Shown: positions 17,112-27,299, counted from the first letter of the stretch. The stretch: DNA of 39,563 bases from Bacteroidaceae bacterium (GCA_017558175.1 JAFYWH010000072.1:1-39563); one strand, 5' to 3'. Notes: generated by a model not told the origin, from the letters alone. Made by a program: numbers and translations.

Positions 17112-17562
17112 ATAATACAACGGCCATAATTAATGATTTGATACTTGTTTCAGAAAGAGTAATTTCTACTCCACTTGGCAATGTCAGTATTGCCTTTCTT
17201 ATGATTGTATCAGGCTTAGGAGCAGTCAACTCTACTTGAAAGGAAGGATTATTTGGAAATCTTGCCTTGGAACGGAACCTGTTACTATCCAATTCCAAAG
17301 CAAGTTCTTGAAAGATATTTTCTCCTCGAGCTGGCATTTCATTGCCATTCAGAGAATTTGGATCATAACCAGCAATTTCTTTACGTTCCATCGCTGTTTC
17401 TACCATAGTAACTCCATAACGATTTTCATGCTTGTTGATATAGTCAGCAAACTGGAGATAAGGAATAGAGTTCTCCATGCAGAAATCCACTATATTCCTG
17501 TCACTATGCAAAAACTTGGAATAAAAAACACCACACTCACTTTTAGTTAATCTCTTTTCCAT
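17080..17562 (-). CDS. tnpA: IS66 protein TnpA (Orf1)
   Basis: This 160-residue protein occupies the first position in the element and overlaps tnpB, as IS66 Orf1 does. It has an N-terminal helical part (FYSKFLHSDRNIVDFCMENSIPYLQFADYIN, with an HTH-like spacing) and a C-terminal strand region (AILTLPSGVEITLSETSIKSLIMAVVLYEE). The LPSGVxIxL segment is typical of Orf1 proteins in Bacteroidota IS66 elements. The start is ATG at 17562. The IS end lies about 75 bp upstream. Confidence 0.82.
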   Translation of the reverse strand: MEKRLTKSECGVFYSKFLHSDRNIVDFCMENSIPYLQFADYINKHENRYGVTMVETAMERKEIAGYDPNSLNGNEMPARGENIFQELALELDSNRFRSKARFPNNPSFQVELTAPKPDTIIRKAILTLPSGVEITLSETSIKSLIMAVVLYEEANTWIDQ

Positions 17563-17666
17563 ATTATTCGCTTTTAAATTTCGCGTAAATATAGAAATTA
17601 AGATTTTTGAAAAGTAGATGCGATGTCCGAACGCTTACTACCAGTTGACCACATATATATAGGTAC

Positions 17667-17699
17667 AAAAAAAATCCAAGTCCGAAGACCTGGATTTTT
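17667..17699 (-). terminator. Terminator of the gyrA-TPR unit
   Basis: A 13-bp stem with one mismatch (17670-17682 with 17687-17699) encloses the loop CGAA. On the minus strand it is followed by a run of eight T. It lies 22 bp after the TPR gene stop and just outside the presumed IS66 end. Confidence 0.85.
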
Positions 17700-17721
17700 C
17701 AATTATTTGTATGAGTAGTTA

Positions 17722-18948
17722 TTAATAACCCATTTCCTTTTCCAAAGCTTCGTATTCAGCCTTGTTCAATGTCCAATAGATTCTCAACAACATCTGGCCC
17801 CAAATCTGTTGGTTGTCTGGTTCCAATTCCTTAGCTTTTTCGTAGAAAGGCTTAGCTTGTTCGTAAGCTTCCTTAATCTTAGCTTCGTTAGCATTGTACT
17901 TAGGATCGTCGATAGACAATGCTGAGTTTTCTTCTACGATCTTCTGAGCTGGGAAGAAATAGCAGTCACCCTTCTTAGCATATGCTTCAGCAGCCAAGTC
18001 ACCACCTGCAGCAATTACCTTATCCAAAGCAGCCTGTGCACCAGCATAGTCCTTCTTTTCATAAAGCAATACACCCTTTACATACAAGAAATATGGCTTT
18101 TCGTTAGCAGCAATCAACTGATCGATTTGAGCCAAACCTTCGTCAACCATACCTCTTTGCAAGTAGTAATCCATGATGTTACCTACGAAGAAATCTTGTT
18201 CTGGGAATCTCTGAGCACCTTCCTTGATTGTTTCCAACCACTTGATAGAGTCACCCTGTTCCTTGTCACCATAAACTTCTGCCATGAACATCAAAGCTCT
18301 CCAACCTTCAGAAGCGTTTTCCTTACCGATGTTACCGTACTTGATAACTGAAGCAACATCCTTAGGATCGCGCAAACCTGCAGCCATAGTTGCATAGTTA
18401 GCGTACAAAGAGTTCAACGTATCTGCCTTCAAAGTAGCAGCTTGGTCAGCAAACATTGGGTTTTCTACTACGTCAACGAACAAACCGAAGTACTTCTGTG
18501 CTGATTCATAGTCGTTTACGTTGAAAGCTTCAACACCACCGTTAGCCAAGTTAGGACGAACCTTCAACAATGTTTCCTGATTCTTCTTTCTCAACTTAGC
18601 CTTCTTTACTGTACCATTAGCTACGCCTGCCAATTCTACTTCGTCGCACTTCAAATAGTAATCGAACATCTTGAGCATAGCGTTATACATCTTTGGCATA
18701 TCTGCCTGACCACCTGGAAGATACATCTTCATGTTTTCTTCATCGTAGATAGCCTTCTGCAAATCACCAGCCAATTGCCATGTGTTAGGGTCATTAGCTG
18801 TTTCAGGATTTGTCAAAGCAGCTTCGAGAACCTTAGCAGCAGCTGCTGGATCCTTCTTCATAGCCTTAACTTCCTTTACAACACTTACTTGTGCTGAAGC
18901 TGCGAATGCTCCAGCCAATAAAGCCACTGTAAACAATACTTTCTTCAT
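17722..18948 (-). CDS. Exported tetratricopeptide-repeat protein
   Basis: This 408-residue protein starts with a clear signal peptide (MKKVLFTVALLAGAFAASAQ). The rest is helical, with several TPR-like units (EAFNVNDYESAQKYFGLFVD; YVKGVLLYEKKDYAGAQAALDKVIAAG; and YEQAKPFYEKAKELEPDNQQIWGQML). It contains no catalytic motif or lipobox cysteine. It is 24 bp downstream of gyrA and shares its terminator, so it is probably read from the gyrA promoter. The periplasmic or outer-membrane scaffold role is inferred from domain type only. Confidence 0.85.
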   Translation of the reverse strand: MKKVLFTVALLAGAFAASAQVSVVKEVKAMKKDPAAAAKVLEAALTNPETANDPNTWQLAGDLQKAIYDEENMKMYLPGGQADMPKMYNAMLKMFDYYLKCDEVELAGVANGTVKKAKLRKKNQETLLKVRPNLANGGVEAFNVNDYESAQKYFGLFVDVVENPMFADQAATLKADTLNSLYANYATMAAGLRDPKDVASVIKYGNIGKENASEGWRALMFMAEVYGDKEQGDSIKWLETIKEGAQRFPEQDFFVGNIMDYYLQRGMVDEGLAQIDQLIAANEKPYFLYVKGVLLYEKKDYAGAQAALDKVIAAGGDLAAEAYAKKGDCYFFPAQKIVEENSALSIDDPKYNANEAKIKEAYEQAKPFYEKAKELEPDNQQIWGQMLLRIYWTLNKAEYEALEKEMGY

Positions 18949-18972
18949 AATTTTGTGGATTTAATTGTACAA

Positions 18973-21510
18973 TTAGTTATTAATTTCTTCGTTGTTTGTT
19001 TCGTTCATAGGTTCGATAGTCAAGATATCATCGTTTGTTTCGTCAACCAATGCTTCTTCTTCACTTTCAGACTCTACCTTACATACTGAACCAATCTGGT
19101 CATTGCGCTTTTCGAGGTTGATGAGACGAACACCTTGAGTAGCACGACCCATAATGCGTACATCTTCTACCTTCATACGGATGGTGATACCCGACTTATT
19201 GATAATCATCAAGTCGTTTTCATCAGTTACCGTCTTAATGGCCACTAATTTACCGGTTTTTTCTGTAATATTCAAAGTTTTTACACCTTTTCCGCCACGA
19301 TTTGTGATACGATAGTCTTCGATGTCTGAACGCTTGCCGTAACCTTGTTCAGATACTACCATAATAGACTCTGTTTCAGGGTCTTTTACACATACCATGC
19401 CGATTACTTCATCCTGACCGTCTTCGTCGAGGGTGATGCCTCGAACACCTGTTGCGGTACGGCCCATGCAACGAACGGTGCTTTCGTGGAAACGGATAGC
19501 ACGACCATTGCGGTTAGCTATGATGATTTCGTTGTCACCATTGGTCATACGAACTTCGATTACGCGGTCTTCTTCGCGGATAGTGATAGCGTTGACACCA
19601 TTCTGACGTGGACGTGAATATTGTTCAAGCAATGTCTTCTTGATAACACCATCCTTGGTACAGAATACCACATAGTGGTTGTTGATGAAGTCTTGGTCGT
19701 TCAAGTTCTTCACACGGAGATATGCGGTCACTACATCGCCCGGCTCAATGTTGAGCAAGTTCTGAATAGCGCGTCCCTTCGAAATCTTTGTTCCTTCTGG
19801 AATTTCGTATACCTTTAACCAATAGCACTTACCACGCTGAGTGAAGAACATCATGGTGTTGTGCATTGTAGCCGGATAAATGTGTTCTACGAAGTCTTCA
19901 TCACGGGTTTCGCTACCCTTCGATCCTACTCCACCACGGTTTTGTGTGCGGAATTCGGCCAACGGAGTACGCTTGATGTAACCCAAGTGTGAAATAGTGA
20001 TAACCATCTGATCGTCAGCATAGAAGTCTTCCGGATTGAACTCTTCGGATGCATAAACGATTTCTGAACGACGTGGGTCGCCATACTTTGCCTTCACTTC
20101 TTCGAGTTCGTCCTTGATTACCTTCTTGCAAAGCTCGTCGTTCACCAAGATTTCTTCGAGGTAAGCGATTTGCTTCATCAATTCTTCGTATTCTGCATGC
20201 AGCTGGTCTTGCATCAAGCCTGTGAGCTGACGGAGACGCATTTCCACGATAGCACGTGCCTGGATTTCAGAGAGTTCGAAACGAGTCATCAAGTTCTGGA
20301 TGGCTTCATTCGGAGTCTTGGCAGCACGGATGATGCGTACAACTTCGTCGATGTTGTCTGACGCAATGATCAAACCTTCGAGGATGTGTGCACGTTCCTT
20401 CGCCTTACGGAGTTCGAACTTGGTACGACGGATAACCACATCATGACGATGGTCTACAAAGCACTTAATCATATCCTTCAAAGTCAAGCACTTAGGACGA
20501 CCACCCACGAGGGCGATGTTGTTCACGCTGAACGAGCTTTGGAGAGCTGTCATCTTGAACAACTTGTTGAGCACTACGCCAGCATTGGCATCGCGCTTCA
20601 CGTCGATGACGATACGCATACCTTCGCGGTCGGATTCATCGTTTACGTACGAAATGCCTTCGATCTTCTTTTCGTTTACCAACGACGCAATGTGCTCGAT
20701 GAGCTCACGCTTGTTCACGTTGTAAGGGATTTCGTTTACGACAATCTTATCGTGTGTAGGATGTGATTCGATTTCAGTCTTGGCACGCATGATGACACGA
20801 CCACGACCGGTTTCGTAAGCTTCGCGCACACCGGCTATACCATATATATATCCACCAGTCGGGAAGTCCGGTGCCTTGACGTGTTGCATCAAGCCATCTG
20901 TATCTATCTCATTATTGTCGATATAAGCTACACAAGCATCGATTACTTCACCCAAATTATGTGTCGGCATATTGGTTGCCATACCCACGGCGATACCCGA
21001 TGCACCATTTACCAACAAGTTCGGGATGCGTGTAGGCATCACGGTAGGTTCCTGAAGGGTGTCATCGAAGTTATTGGTGAAGTCTACGGTTTCCTTATAG
21101 AGGTCCGTCATCAAATCCTCGCCCACCTTCTTGAGGCGTGCTTCTGTATAACGCATGGCCGCAGCGCTATCGCCATCGATGGAACCGAAGTTACCCTGAC
21201 CGTCTACCAATGGGTATCTCATGGCCCAATCCTGAGCCATACGAACCAATGCACCATATACTGAGGAGTCTCCATGCGGGTGATATTTACCTAATACCTC
21301 ACCTACGATTCTCGCTGATTTCTTGTAAGCCTTGTCCGATGTGTTGCCCAGCTCCATCATACCGTAAAGGATACGGCGATGAACCGGTTTCAAGCCATCT
21401 CGTACATCTGGAAGGGCGCGTGCCACGATTACCGACATAGAGTAATCGATGTACGACGACTTCATTTCCTCCTCGATGTTAATTTTAATAATTCTGTCTT
21501 GCTCTTGCAT
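18973..21510 (-). CDS. gyrA: DNA gyrase subunit A
   Basis: GyrA is the breakage-reunion subunit that introduces negative supercoils with GyrB. The 845-residue protein has the catalytic tyrosine in MRYTEARL (Y121), the [10 protein letters not shown] quinolone region (S82 and G86 at the places of E. coli S83 and D87), and a GyrA-box-like [10 protein letters not shown] at the start of the C-terminal beta-pinwheel. Six pinwheel blades can be followed. It ends in an acidic, asparagine-rich tail ([29 protein letters not shown]). The TPR gene follows on the same message. It is divergent from clpC across a 300-bp gap. Confidence 0.97.
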   Translation of the reverse strand: MQEQDRIIKINIEEEMKSSYIDYSMSVIVARALPDVRDGLKPVHRRILYGMMELGNTSDKAYKKSARIVGEVLGKYHPHGDSSVYGALVRMAQDWAMRYPLVDGQGNFGSIDGDSAAAMRYTEARLKKVGEDLMTDLYKETVDFTNNFDDTLQEPTVMPTRIPNLLVNGASGIAVGMATNMPTHNLGEVIDACVAYIDNNEIDTDGLMQHVKAPDFPTGGYIYGIAGVREAYETGRGRVIMRAKTEIESHPTHDKIVVNEIPYNVNKRELIEHIASLVNEKKIEGISYVNDESDREGMRIVIDVKRDANAGVVLNKLFKMTALQSSFSVNNIALVGGRPKCLTLKDMIKCFVDHRHDVVIRRTKFELRKAKERAHILEGLIIASDNIDEVVRIIRAAKTPNEAIQNLMTRFELSEIQARAIVEMRLRQLTGLMQDQLHAEYEELMKQIAYLEEILVNDELCKKVIKDELEEVKAKYGDPRRSEIVYASEEFNPEDFYADDQMVITISHLGYIKRTPLAEFRTQNRGGVGSKGSETRDEDFVEHIYPATMHNTMMFFTQRGKCYWLKVYEIPEGTKISKGRAIQNLLNIEPGDVVTAYLRVKNLNDQDFINNHYVVFCTKDGVIKKTLLEQYSRPRQNGVNAITIREEDRVIEVRMTNGDNEIIIANRNGRAIRFHESTVRCMGRTATGVRGITLDEDGQDEVIGMVCVKDPETESIMVVSEQGYGKRSDIEDYRITNRGGKGVKTLNITEKTGKLVAIKTVTDENDLMIINKSGITIRMKVEDVRIMGRATQGVRLINLEKRNDQIGSVCKVESESEEEALVDETNDDILTIEPMNETNNEEINN

Positions 21511-21610
21511 TTAAAACATTATTAATTTAAACAATCTTTTCCGATTCTTCAAAAATCATGTAAAAGTACTGCTTTTCCTTGACATAAAGAAACAATTGGT
21601 CTAAAATATT

Positions 21611-21698
21611 CTTAACTAACGTGTTTTTGGACAAGTCTCGAGGCGTTTCCCTTGAAACACGGGCACGTTTTACCCAAAACGCCTAAGCATTTAGATAG
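21611..21698. repeat. 22-bp-period palindromic tandem repeat, locus B
   Basis: Four units keep an exact 22-bp period from 21611, 21633, 21655 and 21677. The last is AAACGCCTAAGCATTT, identical to the third unit of locus A. The third is AAACACGGGCACGTTT. The first two are degraded but keep the GTTT half (GTGTTT and GGCGTTT) in register. The array lies in the gyrA/clpC divergent region, upstream of both genes. Confidence 0.8.
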
Positions 21699-21771
21699 TT
21701 TAACATTCGCCTTAACCTTCTGGCACGATTTTTGTTATACCCAATACGGACTTAAAGCCGAAATTATTGCG

Positions 21772-21779
21772 TATATTTG
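21772..21779 (+). promoter_or_regulatory. -7 promoter box for clpC
   Basis: TATATTTG matches TAnnTTTG and is placed about 31 nt before the clpC ATG. The sequence 19-21 bp upstream (around GGACTTA) is a poor -33 box, so an activator or alternative sigma factor may be involved (inference). Confidence 0.6.
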
Positions 21780-21810
21780 CGCCGTTTTAACAAAAAACTG
21801 AATTAATAGA

Positions 21811-24354
21811 ATGAACAACCAATTTACACCAAGAGTTTCCGACATCATCACCTATAGCAAGGAAGAGGCCAACCGCCTTAACAACAGCTACATAGGTCCG
21901 GAGCATCTGCTTCTGGGCATCTTGCGTGAAGGTGAAGGAAAAGCCATCGAAGTGCTGTTCAACTTGCAGATAGACCTGAAACAACTGAAGGCCGAGATAG
22001 AAAGCAAGCTGAAGGACACCTCGGATGCTCCCTTGATGCATGCCGAAGACATCAACTTCAACGATGTGGCTTCCCGCATCCTGAAGCTCTGCATCCTCGA
22101 GGCACGCCAGATGAAGTGCGAAGCGGTGGACTCTGAACATATCTTACTAGCCATTATGAGACAAAAGAACAATAAGGTTTCCCAGTTGCTGGAAGAACAT
22201 CAAGTGACATACGATAAGGTGATGGAGATGTTGAGTCTCCAGCCGGATGCTCCTGCCCCTCGTGCCGGACTCGGATTCGAGGAAGATGAGGAGGAAGAAG
22301 AAGACAAACACCTCATCAACCGTCCGCAAAGCCCTAACAATCAAGGCGGAAGCACTCAGCAGACACGTACTGCCCAACAAAAGAAGACAGCCAACGATAC
22401 CCCTATCCTCGACAACTTCGGCACCGACCTTACCCGTGCTGCCGAGGAAGGCAAGCTGGATCCTGTGGTAGGCCGTGAAAAGGAAATAGAACGTGTGGCT
22501 CAGATACTTAGCCGACGCAAGAAGAACAATCCGGTGCTCATCGGCGAACCGGGCGTGGGTAAATCGGCCATCGTAGAAGGCCTCGCCCTCCGCATCGTTC
22601 AGAAGAAGGTGTCACGCATCCTCTTCAACAAGCGTGTGGTTACCCTCGATATGGCTTCCGTAGTGGCAGGCACCAAGTACCGTGGCCAGTTCGAAGAACG
22701 TATCCGCTCCATTATCAAGGAGTTGCAGAAGAATCCGGATGTCATTCTCTTCATCGACGAAATCCATACCCTCGTAGGTGCAGGCTCAGCAGCCGGATCG
22801 ATGGATGCTGCCAATATGCTGAAACCAGCCTTGGCTCGTGGCGAAATACAATGCATCGGTGCTACTACCCTCGACGAGTATCGCAAGAACATCGAAAAGG
22901 ACGGAGCACTCGAACGCCGTTTCCAGAAGATCATCGTAGAGCCAACCACTCCGGACGAAACGCTTCAGATTCTGCGCAACATCAAGGAACGTTACGAAGA
23001 CCATCACAATGTAATATATACCGATGCAGCCCTCGAAGCATGCGTCAAATTGGCAGACCGATACATCACCGACCGCTTCTTCCCGGATAAGGCCATCGAT
23101 GCCCTCGACGAAGCAGGCTCGCGTGTACACCTTATTAATATAGCGGCTCCCAAGGAAATCGAAGAGCAGGAAAAGCGCATCGACGAGATGAAGAACCTCA
23201 AGAACGAGGCCGTGAAACTTCAGAACTTCGAATTGGCAGCCAGCTATCGTGACAAGGAAAAGGAACTGAGCGCCCAACTCGACATCATGAAAGAAAACTG
23301 GGAAAACAGCTTGAAGCAAAACCGTGAAACCGTGGACGAAGAACAGATTGCCAACGTGGTTTCCATGATTTCGGGCATCCCTGTGCAGAAGATGGCTCAA
23401 TCCGAAGGCATGCGCCTCATGGGCATGAAGGACGACCTCATGGGTAAGGTCATCGGTCAGGACAAGGCTATCGAAACCCTCGTGAAGGCCATCCGCCGAA
23501 GCCGTATCGGTTTGAAGGATCCTAACCGACCGATTGGCACATTCATGTTCCTCGGTCCTACCGGTGTAGGTAAGACACACTTGGCCAAGGAATTAGCGAA
23601 GTTCATGTTCGGTTCGGCCGATGCATTGATTCGTGTGGACATGAGCGAATACATGGAAAAATTCACCGTATCTCGTCTCGTGGGAGCTCCTCCGGGATAT
23701 GTGGGTTACGAAGAAGGCGGTTTGCTTACCGAAAAGGTACGTCGCAAGCCTTACTCCATCGTGTTGCTCGACGAGATTGAAAAGGCACACTCCGATGTGT
23801 TCAACATCCTCTTGCAAGTGCTCGACGAAGGCCATCTGACTGACACCAACGGACGCACCGTGGACTTCAAGAACACGATTGTCATCATGACATCCAATGT
23901 CGGTACCCGTCAGTTGAAAGACTTCGGCAAGGGAATCGGTTTCACTTCGGGCCAGGCTTCGAACATGAAGGACCACTCACAAGGTATCATCACCAAGGCG
24001 CTGAACAAGCAGTTCGCTCCTGAGTTCCTGAACCGATTAGACGAAATCATCAACTTCGACCAGTTGGAAATGGATAGTCTCGTGAAGATTGTAGACATTG
24101 AACTCGAAGGCCTTTACAAACGAGTGGAAGCCATTGGCTACAAATTGGTTATGGATGAAGAAGCCCGTCAGTTCCTCGCCAAGAAGGGATACGACATACA
24201 GTACGGTGCCCGCCCATTGAAGCGTGCCATCCAGACTTATGTGGAAGATGCCTTGGCGGAAGTCATCCTCGGAGGCGAAATCCAGGAAGGCAACACCATC
24301 CGTGGTGCGTATGACAAGGAAAAGGATGCCATCGTAATGACCATCGAACATTAA
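21811..24354 (+). CDS. clpC: Clp protease ATPase subunit ClpC
   Basis: This 847-residue Hsp100 unfoldase has two Clp_N repeats (about 5-140) and an acidic, glutamine-rich linker (about 155-195). AAA1 carries GEPGVGKS (about 245). A UVR-type coiled motif lies at about 449-490 ([36 protein letters not shown]). AAA2 carries GPTGVGKT (about 581) and the C-terminal D2-small domain. The UVR motif in the middle, instead of a long ClpB M domain, indicates ClpC. It feeds substrates to ClpP; no clpP is in the window. A terminator follows at 24379. Confidence 0.94.
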   Translation: MNNQFTPRVSDIITYSKEEANRLNNSYIGPEHLLLGILREGEGKAIEVLFNLQIDLKQLKAEIESKLKDTSDAPLMHAEDINFNDVASRILKLCILEARQMKCEAVDSEHILLAIMRQKNNKVSQLLEEHQVTYDKVMEMLSLQPDAPAPRAGLGFEEDEEEEEDKHLINRPQSPNNQGGSTQQTRTAQQKKTANDTPILDNFGTDLTRAAEEGKLDPVVGREKEIERVAQILSRRKKNNPVLIGEPGVGKSAIVEGLALRIVQKKVSRILFNKRVVTLDMASVVAGTKYRGQFEERIRSIIKELQKNPDVILFIDEIHTLVGAGSAAGSMDAANMLKPALARGEIQCIGATTLDEYRKNIEKDGALERRFQKIIVEPTTPDETLQILRNIKERYEDHHNVIYTDAALEACVKLADRYITDRFFPDKAIDALDEAGSRVHLINIAAPKEIEEQEKRIDEMKNLKNEAVKLQNFELAASYRDKEKELSAQLDIMKENWENSLKQNRETVDEEQIANVVSMISGIPVQKMAQSEGMRLMGMKDDLMGKVIGQDKAIETLVKAIRRSRIGLKDPNRPIGTFMFLGPTGVGKTHLAKELAKFMFGSADALIRVDMSEYMEKFTVSRLVGAPPGYVGYEEGGLLTEKVRRKPYSIVLLDEIEKAHSDVFNILLQVLDEGHLTDTNGRTVDFKNTIVIMTSNVGTRQLKDFGKGIGFTSGQASNMKDHSQGIITKALNKQFAPEFLNRLDEIINFDQLEMDSLVKIVDIELEGLYKRVEAIGYKLVMDEEARQFLAKKGYDIQYGARPLKRAIQTYVEDALAEVILGGEIQEGNTIRGAYDKEKDAIVMTIEH

Positions 24355-24378
24355 AATGTTTTAAATGCTATATGCCAA

Positions 24379-24411
24379 AATGTCAGACTTTCGGGTCTGG
24401 CATTTTTTTTG
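24379..24411 (+). terminator. Terminator of clpC
   Basis: AATGTCAGAC (24379-24388) pairs with GTCTGGCATT (24395-24404), including one G-T wobble, and is followed by eight T. Confidence 0.88.
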
Positions 24412-24454
24412 TTATATACTAAGCGAATGTCATGCATTTTTGGAGGATGGACAT

Positions 24455-24570
24455 TCCCACTCCCCCTTATGAAGGGGGCACGGGGGATGTTTATTCCGCA
24501 GGGAGAAAATAACCGGAAAGCATAGCCAATGGAACATCCCCCTGCCCCCCTTCACAAGGGGGATTCCCTA
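24455..24570. repeat. GC-rich inverted repeat pair (REP-like) before htpG
   Basis: Two arms of about 37 bp, at about 24455-24491 and 24533-24569, are inverted copies with few differences. Each has its own internal stem: CCCCCTTATGAAGGGGG at 24462-24478, and CCCCCTTCACAAGGGGG in the second arm. The outer ends (ACATCCCCC and GGGGGATGTT) also pair. The G/C runs stand out from the AT-rich surroundings. The element lies between the clpC terminator and htpG and resembles REP/BIME-type non-autonomous repeats. Confidence 0.8.
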
Positions 24571-24632
24571 AAGCAATGACAAACAACCTAAATAACTAAT
24601 AGTAATAACAAAACAATAAAAACATAACAATC

Positions 24633-26678
24633 ATGCAAAAAGGAAATATTGGGGTAACTACCGAAAACATTTTCCCCATCATCAAGAAATTCTTGTATAG
24701 CGACCACGAAATCTTCCTCCGCGAATTGGTTTCGAATGCCGTAGATGCTACTCAAAAGTTGAAGACATACGCTTCAAAGGGCGACTTCAAGGGCGAAATG
24801 GGCGATTTGACCGTAAAGGTGAACGTAGATAAGGAAACTATCACCATCAGCGACCGTGGTATCGGTATGACTGCTGAAGAAATCGACAAGTACATCAACC
24901 AGATTGCTTTCTCGGGTGCAAACGACTTCCTCGACAAGTATAAGGAAGATGCCAATGCCATCATCGGTCACTTCGGTCTTGGTTTCTACTCGGCTTTCAT
25001 GGTAGCCAACAAGGTGGAAATCATCACCAAGTCATACCGCGAAGGTGCTCAGGCCGTGAAGTGGACTTGCGATGGTAGCCCAGAGTTTACCCTCGAAAAC
25101 GTAGACAAGGAAGATCGTGGTACAGACATCGTACTCCACATCGACGACGATTGCAAGGAATTCCTCGAAGAATCTCGCATCTCTACTTTATTAAATAAGT
25201 ATTGCCGTTTCCTCGCCATTCCGGTAGCATTCGGCAAGAAGAAGGAATGGAAGGATGGCAAGCAGGTAGAAACCAGCGAAGACAACATCATCAACGATAG
25301 CGAACCAATCTGGACCAAGAAGCCGATGGACTTGAAGGACGAAGACTACAAGAAGTTCTATCGCGACCTTTACCCAATGTCGGACGAACCATTGTTCTGG
25401 ATTCACTTGAATGTAGACTATCCGTTCAACTTGACCGGTGTACTCTACTTCCCGAAAATCAAGAGCAACCTCGAATTGCAGAAGAACAAGATCCAGCTCT
25501 ATTGCAACCAGGTATTCGTTACCGACTCGGTAGAAGGCATCGTACCTGACTTCTTGACTCTCCTCCACGGGGTAATCGACTCACCGGACATTCCGTTGAA
25601 CGTGTCTCGTTCTTACCTCCAGAGCGACTCGAATGTGAAGAAGATCTCTACATACATCACCAAGAAGGTATCAGACCGCTTGCAGAGCATCTTCAAGAAC
25701 GACCGCAAGGATTTCGAATCGAAGTGGGATGACTTGAAGATCTTCATCAACTACGGTATGCTTACTCAGGAAGACTTCTACGACAAGGCCAACAAGTTCT
25801 CGTTGATGAAGGACACTGACGGTGCTTATTACACTTACGAAGAATACAAGACTTTGATTAAGGACAACCAAACTGACAAGGATGGCAACCTCATCTACTT
25901 GTACTCAAACAACCTGGAAGAGCAACACAGCTACATCGATGCAGCCAAGAACAAGGGCTACAACGTGTTGTTGATGGATGGCCAGCTCGACGTGGCTATG
26001 GTAAGCATGCTCGAACACAAGCTCGAAAAGTGCCGCTTCACTCGTGTGGACAGCGATGTAGTAGACCGCCTCATTGCCAAGGACGAACCGAAGGGCGAAG
26101 AATTGGCTACAGAAAAGAAGGATATCCTTTCATCGGTATTCCGTAGCCAACTTCCAAGCATGAACAAGGTAGAATTCAACGTAGAAACCCAACCGATGGG
26201 CGAAAACGCTACCCCAATCATGATTACCCAGAGCGAATACATGCGCCGCATGAAGGAGATGTCGCACATCCAGTCGGGCATGAGCTTCTATGGCGAAATG
26301 CCGGATATGTTCAACGTAGTCTTGAACTCCGACCACAAGCTCGTGAAGCAAGTATTGGCCGATGCAGATTCTGCTTGTGCCGAAGAACTTCTTCCGATTG
26401 AAACAAGCATCGTAACCTTGAACTTCGAACAAAGCGAGCTCCAAAAGAAGCAGGAAGGCAAGAAATACGATGAAATTACTCAGGCCGAAAGAGACGCTCT
26501 CAGCGAAATTGAAAAGAAGATTGCTGATGAAAAGAGCAAGAAAGACGCCATCTTGGGCAAATATGCAGGTGAAAACAAGGTAATCCGCCAATTGGTAGAC
26601 CTCGCACTCTTGCAGAACAACATGTTGAAGGGCGAAGCCTTGACTAATTTCGTAAAAAGAAGCATTGAATTGATTTAA
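24633..26678 (+). CDS. htpG: Hsp90 chaperone HtpG
   Basis: HtpG is the bacterial Hsp90 ATPase. The 681-residue protein has the GHKL nucleotide site: ELVSNAVDATQKL, ISDRGIGM and GHFGLGFYSAFMVANKV. The middle domain contains the conserved RSYLQSDSNVKKIS stretch, and a C-terminal dimerisation domain follows. It is longer than E. coli HtpG (624) through insertions in the middle and C-terminal parts, as is usual in Bacteroidota. I see no TAnnTTTG box in the 60 bp upstream, which fits possible control by an alternative or heat-shock system. A strong terminator follows. Confidence 0.96.
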   Translation: MQKGNIGVTTENIFPIIKKFLYSDHEIFLRELVSNAVDATQKLKTYASKGDFKGEMGDLTVKVNVDKETITISDRGIGMTAEEIDKYINQIAFSGANDFLDKYKEDANAIIGHFGLGFYSAFMVANKVEIITKSYREGAQAVKWTCDGSPEFTLENVDKEDRGTDIVLHIDDDCKEFLEESRISTLLNKYCRFLAIPVAFGKKKEWKDGKQVETSEDNIINDSEPIWTKKPMDLKDEDYKKFYRDLYPMSDEPLFWIHLNVDYPFNLTGVLYFPKIKSNLELQKNKIQLYCNQVFVTDSVEGIVPDFLTLLHGVIDSPDIPLNVSRSYLQSDSNVKKISTYITKKVSDRLQSIFKNDRKDFESKWDDLKIFINYGMLTQEDFYDKANKFSLMKDTDGAYYTYEEYKTLIKDNQTDKDGNLIYLYSNNLEEQHSYIDAAKNKGYNVLLMDGQLDVAMVSMLEHKLEKCRFTRVDSDVVDRLIAKDEPKGEELATEKKDILSSVFRSQLPSMNKVEFNVETQPMGENATPIMITQSEYMRRMKEMSHIQSGMSFYGEMPDMFNVVLNSDHKLVKQVLADADSACAEELLPIETSIVTLNFEQSELQKKQEGKKYDEITQAERDALSEIEKKIADEKSKKDAILGKYAGENKVIRQLVDLALLQNNMLKGEALTNFVKRSIELI

Positions 26679-26706
26679 TCATTAATCACTCATTTTCAAC
26701 CACATA

Positions 26707-26738
26707 AAGCACCGATCTAAAAAATCGGTGCTTTTTTT
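26707..26738 (+). terminator. Terminator of htpG
   Basis: AAGCACCGAT (26707-26716) pairs perfectly with ATCGGTGCTT (26724-26733) and is followed by a T run. Confidence 0.9.
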
Positions 26739-26760
26739 ATAAAAAAAATCATCAAAACGC

Positions 26761-26790
26761 TTGCAGATTCAAAAAAAAGCCGTACCTTTG
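26761..26790 (+). promoter_or_regulatory. Promoter of the tRNA-Arg cluster
   Basis: TTG at 26761-26763, a 19-bp spacer and TACCTTTG at 26783-26790 form a full Bacteroidota promoter, 22 nt before the first tRNA. Confidence 0.85.
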
Positions 26791-26812
26791 CACCCGTTAA
26801 ACAAAACGACAT

Positions 26813-26886
26813 GGTTCCGTAGCTCAACTGAATAGAGCATCTGACTACGGATCAGAAGGTTACAGGTTTGAATCCTGTCGGAATCA
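26813..26886 (+). tRNA. tRNA-Arg (ACG), copy 1
   Basis: This 74-nt cloverleaf has anticodon loop CTACGGA (anticodon ACG, reading CGN after deamination of A34), TCTGA/TCAGA anticodon stem, ACAGG/CCTGT T stem and acceptor GGTTCCG/CGGAATC with a G-T wobble at pair 2. Relative to copies 2 and 3 the third acceptor pair is T-A instead of C-G, a compensated change. CCA is not encoded. Confidence 0.95.
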
Positions 26887-26915
26887 CGAAGTTCGTTTAG
26901 CAATCACTTAGAGAT

Positions 26916-26989
26916 GGCTCCGTAGCTCAACTGAATAGAGCATCTGACTACGGATCAGAAGGTTACAGGTTTGAATCCTGTCGGAGTCA
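26916..26989 (+). tRNA. tRNA-Arg (ACG), copy 2
   Basis: This copy is identical to copy 3 over the mature 74 nt (acceptor GGCTCCG/CGGAGTC, anticodon ACG). The discriminator A is followed by CCA in the DNA at 26990-26992, probably by chance, since the other two copies lack it. Confidence 0.95.
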
Positions 26990-27026
26990 CCACTAGAAAC
27001 GTATTTGACAAAAATGACTGGAGTTT

Positions 27027-27100
27027 GGCTCCGTAGCTCAACTGAATAGAGCATCTGACTACGGATCAGAAGGTTACAGGTTTGAATCCTGTCGGAGTCA
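27027..27100 (+). tRNA. tRNA-Arg (ACG), copy 3
   Basis: This is the third tandem copy, with the same cloverleaf and anticodon ACG. Spacers between copies are 29 and 37 nt and unrelated in sequence. A terminator begins 6 nt after the gene, so all three come from one precursor. Confidence 0.95.
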
Positions 27101-27105
27101 CGAGG

Positions 27106-27137
27106 AAGAGTTAATCAGCGATGATTGACTCTTTTTT
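27106..27137 (+). terminator. Terminator of the tRNA cluster
   Basis: AAGAGTTAATCA (27106-27117) pairs with TGATTGACTCTT (27122-27133) with one G-T wobble, a GCGA loop and a six-T tail. Confidence 0.88.
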
Positions 27138-27263
27138 CGTATTATCCCCTTTCGAATGATTGCATTCCTCCACAACTACCTACTCCCCATCTTAAATAAC
27201 CCCACAAACTGCTCCATACGTTCGTTTTTAAAGAGATTCCTCCTCTTTCTTAAATAATATGCT

Positions 27264-27271
27264 TACCTTTG
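27264..27271 (+). promoter_or_regulatory. -7 box for the thioesterase gene
   Basis: TACCTTTG is a full -7 match about 29 nt before the ATG at 27300. The -33 region is not recognisable. Confidence 0.55.
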
Positions 27272-27299
27272 AGCATAACTAAGACAAAAGACCACAAAA

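Larger units (their letters stand above)
14826..17642 (-). mobile_element. IS66-family element with embedded resolvase gene
   Basis: The element contains tnpA, tnpB and tnpC of the IS66 type in their usual order on the minus strand. The outer edge upstream of tnpA reads, on the minus strand, GGTAGTAAGCGTTCGGACATC; IS66 ends commonly begin GTAAGCG. The other edge has GGTAGTAA at 14826-14833, inverted relative to TTACTACC at 17635-17642. Beyond these 8 bp the ends do not match well, and no 8-bp target duplication is visible, so boundaries are approximate. A serine resolvase gene lies between tnpB and tnpC, and tnpC lacks its start. The element is probably a mosaic and may be inactive. Confidence 0.7.

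Noticed and set aside
14814..17650. A target-site duplication flanking the IS66 element
   Set aside because: The 8 bp outside each presumed end (TATACAAA and AGTTGACC) do not match, so a simple insertion cannot be shown.
21235..21270. Quinolone-resistance change in GyrA (Gly at position 86)
   Set aside because: S82 is intact, and glycine at the second position is, as far as I recall, normal in several Bacteroidales, so no resistance claim is supported.
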